Shown here: one piece after another, positions 1-7,142 of the stretch
Layout: each line of letters starts with the position of its first letter
Numbering within the stretch: position 1 is the stretch's first letter
From: an uncultured bacterium
GTDB lineage: Bacteria; Patescibacteriota; Minisyncoccia; Phycocordibacterales; UBA918
Assembly: GCA_903839715.1 (NCBI GenBank)
Contig: CAIMDH010000127.1
Location: 1 to 9,802, forward strand
Length of the DNA: 9,802 nt
Direction of reading: 5' to 3'
The notes under the pieces: model-generated
The model's database searches: none
What the model saw: only the letters and a program-made list of their open reading frames with translations
What the model was told of the DNA's origin: nothing
Position numbers and translations under genes: made by a program

Positions 1-1
1 A

Positions 2-2722
2 TTACAATATCTACGTGAACAAATCGCTTTGCGTGAGCGTGAGCTCTTGAACCGTAATCTCGAAGCCGACCATCTCGATACCGAGACTATTGGTAAGCAA
101 GAAATCCGCGAGTATGCGTCATTTACACCTCAAGTAATTTTGGCTCGTGATCATGCGCTTGATGAACCAGCACTTGCAGCCTCTATTGAACAAGTGACCC
201 TTTCACATGACCCAATTAGCGACATCATGCAGTTGGCTGCCGAAAAGGGTATTCGTAACGCTCTTTCTGTACTGGAAAAAGTACAAAATGCTTACGTTGT
301 TGATGAGGTGCACCGCCAGCTAATTGAACAAATTCGTGGCGGAGTGGTTCTTCAGGATCTCAAAGAAGATGTGCCCCCGTGGCATATGCTTAGCATGACT
401 CTCTATGAAGTAACTCTACCTGAAGTAAAAGGGGCTGATGGCAAAGAGTATCAGCTAGCAGAATTGGTTGGAATGATGGAGCAGTTGTTTGCAGGTCTTC
501 GGACTATTGGTTCGCAACAATCTGAAAATCACTTTGTGATTGAAATTGCTGTAGCTGATAAAAGTGACGATATTGTCTTTTATGTTGCTGTACCAAGTAA
601 ATTCCAGGCATTGTTTGAAAAGCAAACCTTGTCACTTTTCCCTCATGCTGAACTAATTGTACAGAGCCATGACTATAATATTTTTGTGGATAATGGTACG
701 ACAATAATCTCCGAGGCTCAGCTTAAGAAGCACCCCATCTACCCATTGCGCACCGCAGGGGGTTTCTCTTCAGATCCGTTGGCTGTGATTTTAAATGCTT
801 TTTCAAAAATCGAACGCGAAGGCGGAGGGGCTGCTGTGCAGTTTGTAATGCGGCACCCTCAGAAAAAATACCGCAAGACATATGAAGAAATCATCAAGAA
901 CGTCGAGAAGGGTATGAAGGCTAGTGATGCTATTTCACGCAGTAGTGTTGGTGGCGAACTAATAGGCGCTATGTCAGATCTTTTCTTTGCTAAGAAAAAT
1001 AAAGGAGCAGAAGAGATTAAAACATCACCTGATCTTGGTAAAATTGAATTTTTCTCTCAGAAAATTAAAGCCGATATTATTGAGACAAATATTAGAATTG
1101 CCGTATCAGCCAGTGAGCCGAGCCGAGCGGAGCAGATATTGACCGAGATTGAATCTACTTTCAATCAATTTGATTTGGTTGAAGGTAATGATATTGGCTT
1201 TAAGCGTGCTAAAGGTGGTGCGCTACTCCGTTTGCAGCGTGCCTTTTCTTTCCGAGAGTTCACTACCGAGGCCACGTTGCCGCTTTCATTAAATGAACTT
1301 TCTGCACTCATTCATTTCCCAGGTAATGGTATTCTCAGCTCACCACAATTCAAACAGTCACAGTCAGTGACAGCGCCGGCTCCGCTTGATATGCCGATGA
1401 CGGGTACGATTCTTGGTATTAATAAACACCGTAATGTTGAAACCCCGATTTACATGACCGAGCTCGATCGGATGCGTCATATGTACATCATTGGTCAGAC
1501 TGGTGCTGGTAAGTCTAAGTTCATGACTAACACCATCATCCAGGATATCCAGCAAGGTAACGGTGTTTGTATGATTGATCCTCATGGTACCGACATTGAG
1601 GAAGTGCTTGGTGCTATGCCACCAGAACGGGCTAAGGATGTTATTTACTTTGATCCATCCCGTATGGACAACGTGGTTGGACTCAATATGCTGGAGTATG
1701 ACGTCACGAAGCCTGAGCAAAAAACCTTCGTGGTCAATGAACTGTTCTCGATTTTCCAAAAGCTGTATGGCGCCAATCCTGAGAGTATGGGGCCTATGTT
1801 CGAGCAGTACTTCCGTAATGCCACGATGCTGGTGATGGAAGATCCTGAAAGTGGTAATACTCTTATGGATATTTCCCGCGTTATGGTAGATGCTCAGTAC
1901 CGCCGGTACAAGCTATCTAAAGCCAAGAATCCAGTCGTGGTCCAATTTTGGACCGAGATAGCCACCAAGGCTGGTGGGGAAGCGTCACTCGAAAATATCG
2001 TTCCTTATATTGTATCCAAGTTCGATGTGTTTACCGCCAACGACTACATGCGTCCAATTATTGGTCAGCAAAAATCCTCGTTCAATTTCCGTCAATTAAT
2101 GGACGAAAAAAAGATTCTCTTGGTTAATCTATCAAAGGGTCGGCTTGGCGAAATTAATGCCAACCTGATCGGTATGATTATTGTCGGTAAAATCTTGATG
2201 GCGGCACTGTCGCGCGTGGACGACCCGACAAAAGGTTTCCCACCATTTTATCTTCATATAGATGAGTTTCATTTCATTTCGACCCCAGCTATCGCCTCGA
2301 TTCTGTCTGAGGCCCGTAAATACAAACTCAGTCTCACTGTCGTGCATCAGTATATTGCTCAGCTCGATCAAAACATTAAGGATGCGATTTTTGGAAACGT
2401 TGGTTCAATAGTTTCTTTCCGTGTCGGTACTGAGGATGCACAGTTCTTGGAGCAGCAGTTCGCACCAGTTTTTAGTGCTAAAGACATCATGAATATACCA
2501 AATTACAACGCCTTTTTACGCATTTTGGCCAATGGTGTCCCAACCAAGCCGTTTAGTATGGCTACTATGCCACCAATCAAATCAGATCCAGCACGAGTCC
2601 AAGCACTGATTGCAGAAAGTGCAGCCCGCTATGGACGTCCGCGCACTGAGGTCGAAGCTGAGATATCCGCACGCTACGCAAAAAAGCCAACTACTGCTCC
2701 AACACCGGGTGTTATGATGTAA
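2..2722 (+). CDS. Type IV secretion/conjugation-like ATPase (TraD/TraG/VirB4-type), 5' partial
   Basis: Probable hexameric P-loop motor that moves DNA or protein across the envelope, working at the cytoplasmic face of the membrane. The frame is open to the window edge, so the TTG at 29 is not a supported start; 906 residues are visible, numbered here from the codon at nt 2. About residues 134-306 resemble the N-terminal alpha/beta domain of CPR VirB4-like ATPases (LYEVTLPEV, then FYVAVPSKF, then DPLAVILNAFSKIE). The motor follows: Walker A GQTGAGKS at 498-505, IDPHG at 525-529, Walker B FYLHIDEF with the DE pair at 754-755, and a VVHQY motif with Gln783 typical of the RecA-like core of TraD/HerA relatives. 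The C-terminus is a short Pro/Ala/Thr tail ending VMM. It lies 6 bases before the giant LysM protein, which supports co-transcription. A transmembrane anchor, if any, must lie upstream of the window. Substrate is unknown; ATPase assignment is secure, the exact subfamily less so. Confidence 0.9.
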   Translation, partial: LQYLREQIALRERELLNRNLEADHLDTETIGKQEIREYASFTPQVILARDHALDEPALAASIEQVTLSHDPISDIMQLAAEKGIRNALSVLEKVQNAYVVDEVHRQLIEQIRGGVVLQDLKEDVPPWHMLSMTLYEVTLPEVKGADGKEYQLAELVGMMEQLFAGLRTIGSQQSENHFVIEIAVADKSDDIVFYVAVPSKFQALFEKQTLSLFPHAELIVQSHDYNIFVDNGTTIISEAQLKKHPIYPLRTAGGFSSDPLAVILNAFSKIEREGGGAAVQFVMRHPQKKYRKTYEEIIKNVEKGMKASDAISRSSVGGELIGAMSDLFFAKKNKGAEEIKTSPDLGKIEFFSQKIKADIIETNIRIAVSASEPSRAEQILTEIESTFNQFDLVEGNDIGFKRAKGGALLRLQRAFSFREFTTEATLPLSLNELSALIHFPGNGILSSPQFKQSQSVTAPAPLDMPMTGTILGINKHRNVETPIYMTELDRMRHMYIIGQTGAGKSKFMTNTIIQDIQQGNGVCMIDPHGTDIEEVLGAMPPERAKDVIYFDPSRMDNVVGLNMLEYDVTKPEQKTFVVNELFSIFQKLYGANPESMGPMFEQYFRNATMLVMEDPESGNTLMDISRVMVDAQYRRYKLSKAKNPVVVQFWTEIATKAGGEASLENIVPYIVSKFDVFTANDYMRPIIGQQKSSFNFRQLMDEKKILLVNLSKGRLGEINANLIGMIIVGKILMAALSRVDDPTKGFPPFYLHIDEFHFISTPAIASILSEARKYKLSLTVVHQYIAQLDQNIKDAIFGNVGSIVSFRVGTEDAQFLEQQFAPVFSAKDIMNIPNYNAFLRILANGVPTKPFSMATMPPIKSDPARVQALIAESAARYGRPRTEVEAEISARYAKKPTTAPTPGVMM
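2710..2718 (+). promoter_or_regulatory. Extended -10-like box before the giant LysM gene
   Basis: The same nine bases as at 7125-7133, TGTTATGAT, ending 10 bases before the ATG at 2729. It overlaps the last codons and stop of the ATPase gene (GVMM), so coding constraint is an alternative explanation. If active, it would give the LysM gene an internal, nearly leaderless transcript in addition to read-through from the ATPase gene. No matching -35 is evident. Confidence 0.28.
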
Positions 2723-2728
2723 GTATCT

Positions 2729-5700
2729 ATGAGTCAAGAACATTCACCGGTCCTAGAGGAGTTTGTTCAAATTACGCCAGAAGAGCGAGCTGAGTTTGAT
2801 CGTATTCGTGGAGACGTAGTCAATACTTTCAATTTTTTTATTGCGCTCTATGACAAAGTGGAAAATGAAGACAAAAAAGATTTGTTTGAATTTCTCGAAT
2901 CGGCTAATACGCTAGCTGGTAGATTTAATACTTTATATGAGGAAGTTTCTAGTGAGGATTTTTCCCCACAAAGCTCAGTAGTAGCTCTACTTCGTAGTGC
3001 AGAGAAGATGCATGATCAGCTTGATGGTGTAAAAGGGGGCTTGCAGGCCAAGATGCAGACTTTGGGGTATGAAATAAATATCAAGTTTATTGACGATGAG
3101 TCGAGTGAACCTGAGCCTGAGCCAGTACAGAAGCCTGAACCAGAACCGGCAACTAAGACAGTTATCCCGGAGCCTGTCGTGGCTACAGCCGTGCCACTCG
3201 CCCTGGCAGTAAAAGCTGAAGCAGTAGCACCTAAGCCAGCAGAACTAAAGCACGAGTCCGTGACGGAATTAGACGCACTTACTACTAGCTACAAAATGGC
3301 GGATGCTTCAGTGTTTCAAATCACTGATGGTCCAGAAAAATCGAAAAGAAAAACATTCAAATTGATTCGCGCTGAGCTAAAAACTGTTTTTGATGGTCAA
3401 AAATACGGTGAATATGGCGCTCGGTTTTTAAACGAGATTGTGGATACTGTTGGAAAAAAGATTAGTGCACTTAATATTCAAAAAAAGACTGAAAAAAATT
3501 GGCAAAAACGTGAAGAAATAAACCGCCTCATTAATGGTTTGTATGCAGATTTACTACAGGATGTGGCTGTCTTTATGCAGACAGTAAAAGTTGATATGGA
3601 AGATGGGATATCACCCGAAGCAGCACCGCCAGAAGAGGGTCAGCATGATATCGATAATGACATCAGTATTGCCATCGACACTTTCAAAGCTTTGAGTGAG
3701 CAATTACCGACAACTAGTCCAATTCGTCTGACTCCAGAATTTATAGATACCGCACAAGCGGTCGCTGTCTTGGCTGAGTTTCACGAAGAAGATCCGGTTC
3801 GCGCCGCCTCTGATCGGAGTCGCATGAATAAAGTTTTGCAGAATCGTCTAACTCAACTAGTGCTGGTCTATGAAAAGCAGCATAACGTCGATACGGAGCC
3901 TGTTGTGGGCGAAGTGTTAGAAGTCCTGGCATCTGAGTTAGTAGAAGACGGTGAGTCATTAGTTGAAGTAGTGCAAGCAGATGTCGAGCCTGAGGTTGTC
4001 GAAGCTGCGCCACAGCCAAAAGCAGCTGTAGTAGCACCTGCTGACGTTTTGGGCGTTGAGGCAATAGATATTACTGACAGAGAGGCCTTAAAGGAACTTG
4101 ATGACAAATTTAGTCACGTTAAAGACTCTTATATTGGCGCAATACAAGAGATCCTCATGGCAGCCGGACTTACTAGATTAGAGGATAATGCGGCAGTGCA
4201 ATCTGTCGTCGATAGGTACAATAATTTGGATGAGTCTGACCAAGCGAAGCTTTTGGTTGAGAAAAAGAGTTGCCTTAAAGACCTTCAGGTAGCTGGAAGT
4301 TCTTTAGGTAGAGTAAGTATAAAAAGAACATCAGGTGTAATGGAGAATGATTGGGGAATCGTTAATTGGTCAGGAACCGACAAAACTGAAGTCCTGGTCA
4401 TGAAAACTTATTCAGGAGGTCATTCTCTAACAAAGTTAATTAGTATAAGTGACTTAGCTTCCTATAACACCAATGAGTCTGTTGAGAGTAATACAGAAGC
4501 AGTGACCGAAAAAAACTCTTCGGCTAATGTGGTTGAATCTATTAACTCAAAAGAGGATCAATCTGATTTTGTTAAAAAGTATCACAAGAAGCGCACTGAG
4601 TGGAAAGTCTTCAAAGATGCATTTACTGAAAAGGAAAGGAACTACCAAACAGCACTGTCTGAATACTTTCAGGCTGATTCTTGGAAAGCAAAACTACGCG
4701 CGGGTTTATTTAATACCAAAAAGCTAATTGGTCTAAATCCGGATTTGCCCCCAGCACTTGAGGTCTTACGTGCCGAGTATTATGCAATACGTGGTATCTA
4801 TGCCGAATCACTTGATGCGGCTATGAAGGCACGCAGCAAGGTCAATCTGGAAAACATAGAATATGAAACAGATAGTGATACCACTAAAGCCGCTTTTGCT
4901 TCAAAGTTCATCCTCAAACCAAGTCAGAAGATAGTATCTTTACAAGAACGCGCAGTACTAAGTCCTGAACAGCAGTCACGACTGACACGGGTCATGCAGA
5001 TGATGGCAAAGTATAAGTGGCTCACTCGCGTGGGAATGGTTACGGCGGCAGGAGTGGTAGGCGGTCTGTCTGGAGGTATTGGTCTTGCTGCTGCGGGTGC
5101 TTCGTGGCAGGCATCTAAAATTGCCCTATCGGCTGGCGCCGGTGCCGGTGCTGCGTATGTAACCAGAAAAGGTCTACAAGGTAGAATAGACACCGCTACA
5201 AATGCCCTTACTTCTACTGAAGCAGATGTAAAGAACAATTTCTCTTTGCGTAAATTGAGGGATCTTGACGATTCGTTTACTACAGCATTATCAGCCAAAA
5301 AGTTGGCTGAACGCCAGCAAAAGACCGCTACCGTTGTAGCTGCAGTAGCAGCAGCAGCTGCCGGTAGCGCTACTGGTTTTGCTGCGGGTACTTTCGGTCA
5401 AGAAGAAGTAGCTGCTGCAGTAAGTAAGGAAACGATCGCTACAGCAGTAAGACTGAATCTTGCAAGTGAGGCTCCTCTTGTCACTACGCAGCCCGAAGCT
5501 ATAGAAGTACAGTCGGATGTAAAACTGAATCCAGTGGCAATCGCAGAGCTGAAAATAACCTCTAATGGTTTAGATGGGAGTGTGTCGCGCGAAAATGTCT
5601 TGTCAGATATTTCTTTTGGTCCCTCATCAAATGCTGAGTCATTAACGACAGCACAAAGAACGGAATTAACATCATTTGTGAAGCTTAAGGCGGAAGATCT

Positions 5701-6769
5701 TTTGTCTGCTCACCCACATATGTCAGAGGCACAACTTGAGTCTGAGCTTTTTAAGAGTATTCAAAATAAATTTACCGAAACGTCATGGTGGAGCGATGCT
5801 AAAATTTCGCAAGTTGATATCGGAAAATTTGAGCTGAGACCTGTCGAAGCAGTCGTGACAACACCAGTACCGGAGGTGCCTACAGAGGAAGTAAGTGAGT
5901 TAAGTGAGGCTTCATCATTGTATGTTGTACAGAAAGGAGATTCATTGACTGATATAGTTGAGAAAAATTTTGCTGAAAACTTAAAAGGTCTGACTGAAAG
6001 TGAGCGTAATGCAGCACTAGATAGTGTGTTTGATAAGATTCAAAATAACCCTGAGCTAAAGTCGTCACTTGGTCTTCGTAGTGGCGATGTTGATCTTGTG
6101 TATGCGGGTGAAAAATTAAATCTTTCAGTGCTTGAAAGTCAGCTTGAAAATGTATTAGAGCGCAATGAAATCATAGAGCAGTTTACGCGCAGTGCGCCGG
6201 TTACAATCACTCCGGATGCTGAGGCGCAAACTATTCCAATCACGGTAGTAGAGAAGCCTATAGTTGGTGGTACAGAAATTACTCATGGCAGTACGTCATA
6301 CACAGAAGCTGTCCCGACCGCAGAGACAATTGGATCATCACTGGTGCCACCACGTCCATTTGCAATAAACGGACAATATAGTGAACAGCCAGAATATCGT
6401 GAGTACATTACGAAAGTATTTGGTAACGGTAAAGCTTTTGAGCAGGCTGTTGAACGCGCGGTTAATAATTTCGATAATGGTACCTATGACATCTTTGAGC
6501 GATCACCGCTATTTGGTGGTGTAACATACGAAAGTCCTTATAGGCTTCTTAGTGAAATGTCTCTAGAAGACGTACGTGAGTTTAAAGCACAATCAAACGA
6601 AGAAATTCGCTATTTTTTGTCTCAAAATAATATAAAATATAACACATACCTTACATGGGTAGATCAAATTGATAAGATGACTAAGACGTTACCTAGCACC
6701 TCAGACACTACTGTTCGTGATTTATTCTCTCGGTATATTGCAGAGCATGATTACCTCGTAGCGCATTAA
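2729..6769 (+). CDS. Giant multi-module membrane protein with expanded LysM domain
   Basis: 1346 residues, not a named family that I recognise. Order seen: acidic helical region 1-125; Glu-Pro rich linker around 127-150; basic/helical module 200-290; acidic Ala/Val/Pro linker 385-440; module 441-580 that ends in a compact, probably beta-rich part (KRTSG..ENDWGIVNWSG); charged helical region 605-760; Gly/Ala-rich hydrophobic stretch 768-812 (one or two membrane passes) and a second at about 866-889; Ser/Glu-rich region; LysM-like domain about 1064-1133 (YVVQKGDSLTDIV, closing with YAGEKLNL); and a helical C-terminal domain 1205-1346. No signal peptide is visible, so the first ~765 residues are probably cytoplasmic and the LysM part outside, bound to peptidoglycan. 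Three membrane passes would give that topology; this is inferred. The ATG is the first in frame, 6 bases after the ATPase stop, with no Shine-Dalgarno. Its position suggests a structural or scaffold partner of the ATPase. Gene certain, function uncertain. Confidence 0.88.
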   Translation: MSQEHSPVLEEFVQITPEERAEFDRIRGDVVNTFNFFIALYDKVENEDKKDLFEFLESANTLAGRFNTLYEEVSSEDFSPQSSVVALLRSAEKMHDQLDGVKGGLQAKMQTLGYEINIKFIDDESSEPEPEPVQKPEPEPATKTVIPEPVVATAVPLALAVKAEAVAPKPAELKHESVTELDALTTSYKMADASVFQITDGPEKSKRKTFKLIRAELKTVFDGQKYGEYGARFLNEIVDTVGKKISALNIQKKTEKNWQKREEINRLINGLYADLLQDVAVFMQTVKVDMEDGISPEAAPPEEGQHDIDNDISIAIDTFKALSEQLPTTSPIRLTPEFIDTAQAVAVLAEFHEEDPVRAASDRSRMNKVLQNRLTQLVLVYEKQHNVDTEPVVGEVLEVLASELVEDGESLVEVVQADVEPEVVEAAPQPKAAVVAPADVLGVEAIDITDREALKELDDKFSHVKDSYIGAIQEILMAAGLTRLEDNAAVQSVVDRYNNLDESDQAKLLVEKKSCLKDLQVAGSSLGRVSIKRTSGVMENDWGIVNWSGTDKTEVLVMKTYSGGHSLTKLISISDLASYNTNESVESNTEAVTEKNSSANVVESINSKEDQSDFVKKYHKKRTEWKVFKDAFTEKERNYQTALSEYFQADSWKAKLRAGLFNTKKLIGLNPDLPPALEVLRAEYYAIRGIYAESLDAAMKARSKVNLENIEYETDSDTTKAAFASKFILKPSQKIVSLQERAVLSPEQQSRLTRVMQMMAKYKWLTRVGMVTAAGVVGGLSGGIGLAAAGASWQASKIALSAGAGAGAAYVTRKGLQGRIDTATNALTSTEADVKNNFSLRKLRDLDDSFTTALSAKKLAERQQKTATVVAAVAAAAAGSATGFAAGTFGQEEVAAAVSKETIATAVRLNLASEAPLVTTQPEAIEVQSDVKLNPVAIAELKITSNGLDGSVSRENVLSDISFGPSSNAESLTTAQRTELTSFVKLKAEDLLSAHPHMSEAQLESELFKSIQNKFTETSWWSDAKISQVDIGKFELRPVEAVVTTPVPEVPTEEVSELSEASSLYVVQKGDSLTDIVEKNFAENLKGLTESERNAALDSVFDKIQNNPELKSSLGLRSGDVDLVYAGEKLNLSVLESQLENVLERNEIIEQFTRSAPVTITPDAEAQTIPITVVEKPIVGGTEITHGSTSYTEAVPTAETIGSSLVPPRPFAINGQYSEQPEYREYITKVFGNGKAFEQAVERAVNNFDNGTYDIFERSPLFGGVTYESPYRLLSEMSLEDVREFKAQSNEEIRYFLSQNNIKYNTYLTWVDQIDKMTKTLPSTSDTTVRDLFSRYIAEHDYLVAH

Positions 6770-6770
6770 T

Positions 6771-6776
6771 TACATT
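6771..6776 (+). promoter_or_regulatory. Weak -10-like box before the small acidic gene
   Basis: TACATT fits the TAnnnT pattern and ends 7 bases before the ATG at 6784, the spacing expected for a leaderless start. It lies just after the stop of the giant gene, in a 14-base gap. There is no clear -35, and co-transcription from upstream is at least as likely. Confidence 0.2.
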
Positions 6777-6783
6777 CCTATCT

Positions 6784-7080
6784 ATGACTACTAACACTCA
6801 AAATACTTACGACATCAGAGCCTTGTTTACGTATGATGACTATGAAGGGGATACGCAAAAAACTTTTTTAGAAGAAGTGGGAACGTTAGTGTTTCAAAGT
6901 GCACTCATGCGTTATATAGCAATGCATACAACAGTCGAGGGTGTGACCTTTGAAAAATTTATTCAGTCACATGTCACTTCAGATTCATTTATTGATGACT
7001 TATGTGCAGACTATCCAGAGTTTGAAAAATTACTAAATGCCGAGATGGAGTCATTTTGCTACGAGGTGTCTGCAAACTAA
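6784..7080 (+). CDS. Small acidic hypothetical protein (CPR-type)
   Basis: 98 residues, strongly acidic and predicted mostly helical, with no signal peptide, membrane segment or catalytic motif. The pattern FLEEVGTLVFQSALMRYI, then EKFIQSH, then DDLCADYPEFEKLLNAEMESF recalls small CPR proteins made of a helix ending in 'R', an 'EEF..LL' helix and a 'P.F..L...E...F' helix; DUF5663 is the family I would test, but I cannot verify the match. It starts 14 bases after the giant LysM protein and is separated from the next gene by 62 bases holding a weak hairpin and a promoter-like box, so it probably closes the upstream transcription unit. The start is the first ATG after the upstream stop and is preceded by TATCT, the same five bases that precede the start at 2729. 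It could be an accessory or chaperone-like partner of the ATPase/LysM pair, inferred only from position. Ends in TAA. Confidence 0.75.
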   Translation: MTTNTQNTYDIRALFTYDDYEGDTQKTFLEEVGTLVFQSALMRYIAMHTTVEGVTFEKFIQSHVTSDSFIDDLCADYPEFEKLLNAEMESFCYEVSAN

Positions 7081-7090
7081 TACACACGTT

Positions 7091-7116
7091 TGCGGTAAAA
7101 AGTACTGCATAGTTTT
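7091..7116 (+). terminator. Weak hairpin plus short T run after the small acidic gene
   Basis: Seven-base stem 7091-7097 (TGCGGTA) with 7103-7109 (TACTGCA), one G-U pair, five-base loop AAAAG, then AG and TTTT at 7113-7116. It starts 10 bases after the stop of the small gene, in the longest gap of the window and just upstream of a -10-like box. The stem is short and the T run is only four long, so it is a marginal intrinsic terminator. Confidence 0.3.
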
Positions 7117-7124
7117 CGACGCAA

Positions 7125-7133
7125 TGTTATGAT
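7125..7133 (+). promoter_or_regulatory. Extended -10 box upstream of the Pro-rich gene
   Basis: TGTTATGAT: TG at 7125-7126, one base, then TATGAT at 7128-7133 (5 of 6 to TATAAT). No good -35 is seen 16-18 bases upstream, which is compatible with an extended -10 promoter. The start codon lies 9 bases further on, so a transcript starting about 7 bases after the box would have a leader of only two or three bases. The weak hairpin just upstream supports a new transcription unit here. Confidence 0.5.
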
Positions 7134-7142
7134 GAGAAAGTT

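Noticed and set aside
29..31. TTG at 29 as the start of the ATPase
   Set aside because: The frame continues upstream to the window edge with plausible helical sequence (LQYLREQIAL), so this is an internal Leu codon of a truncated gene.
3109..3178. Glu-Pro repeat in the giant protein as a DNA tandem repeat
   Set aside because: The amino-acid pattern is repetitive, but the codons vary and there is no exact DNA unit; it is a linker and not a DNA repeat.
3741..4107. Overlapping minus-strand open frames opposite the giant gene
   Set aside because: Low-complexity products (Leu/Gln/Arg or Ser/Thr rich) antisense to an Ala/Val/Glu linker of a clearly coding frame.
4924..5298. Minus-strand frame of 124 codons opposite the Gly/Ala-rich membrane region
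   Set aside because: Composition shadow of Gly/Ala codons; no recognisable domain and a better gene on the + strand.
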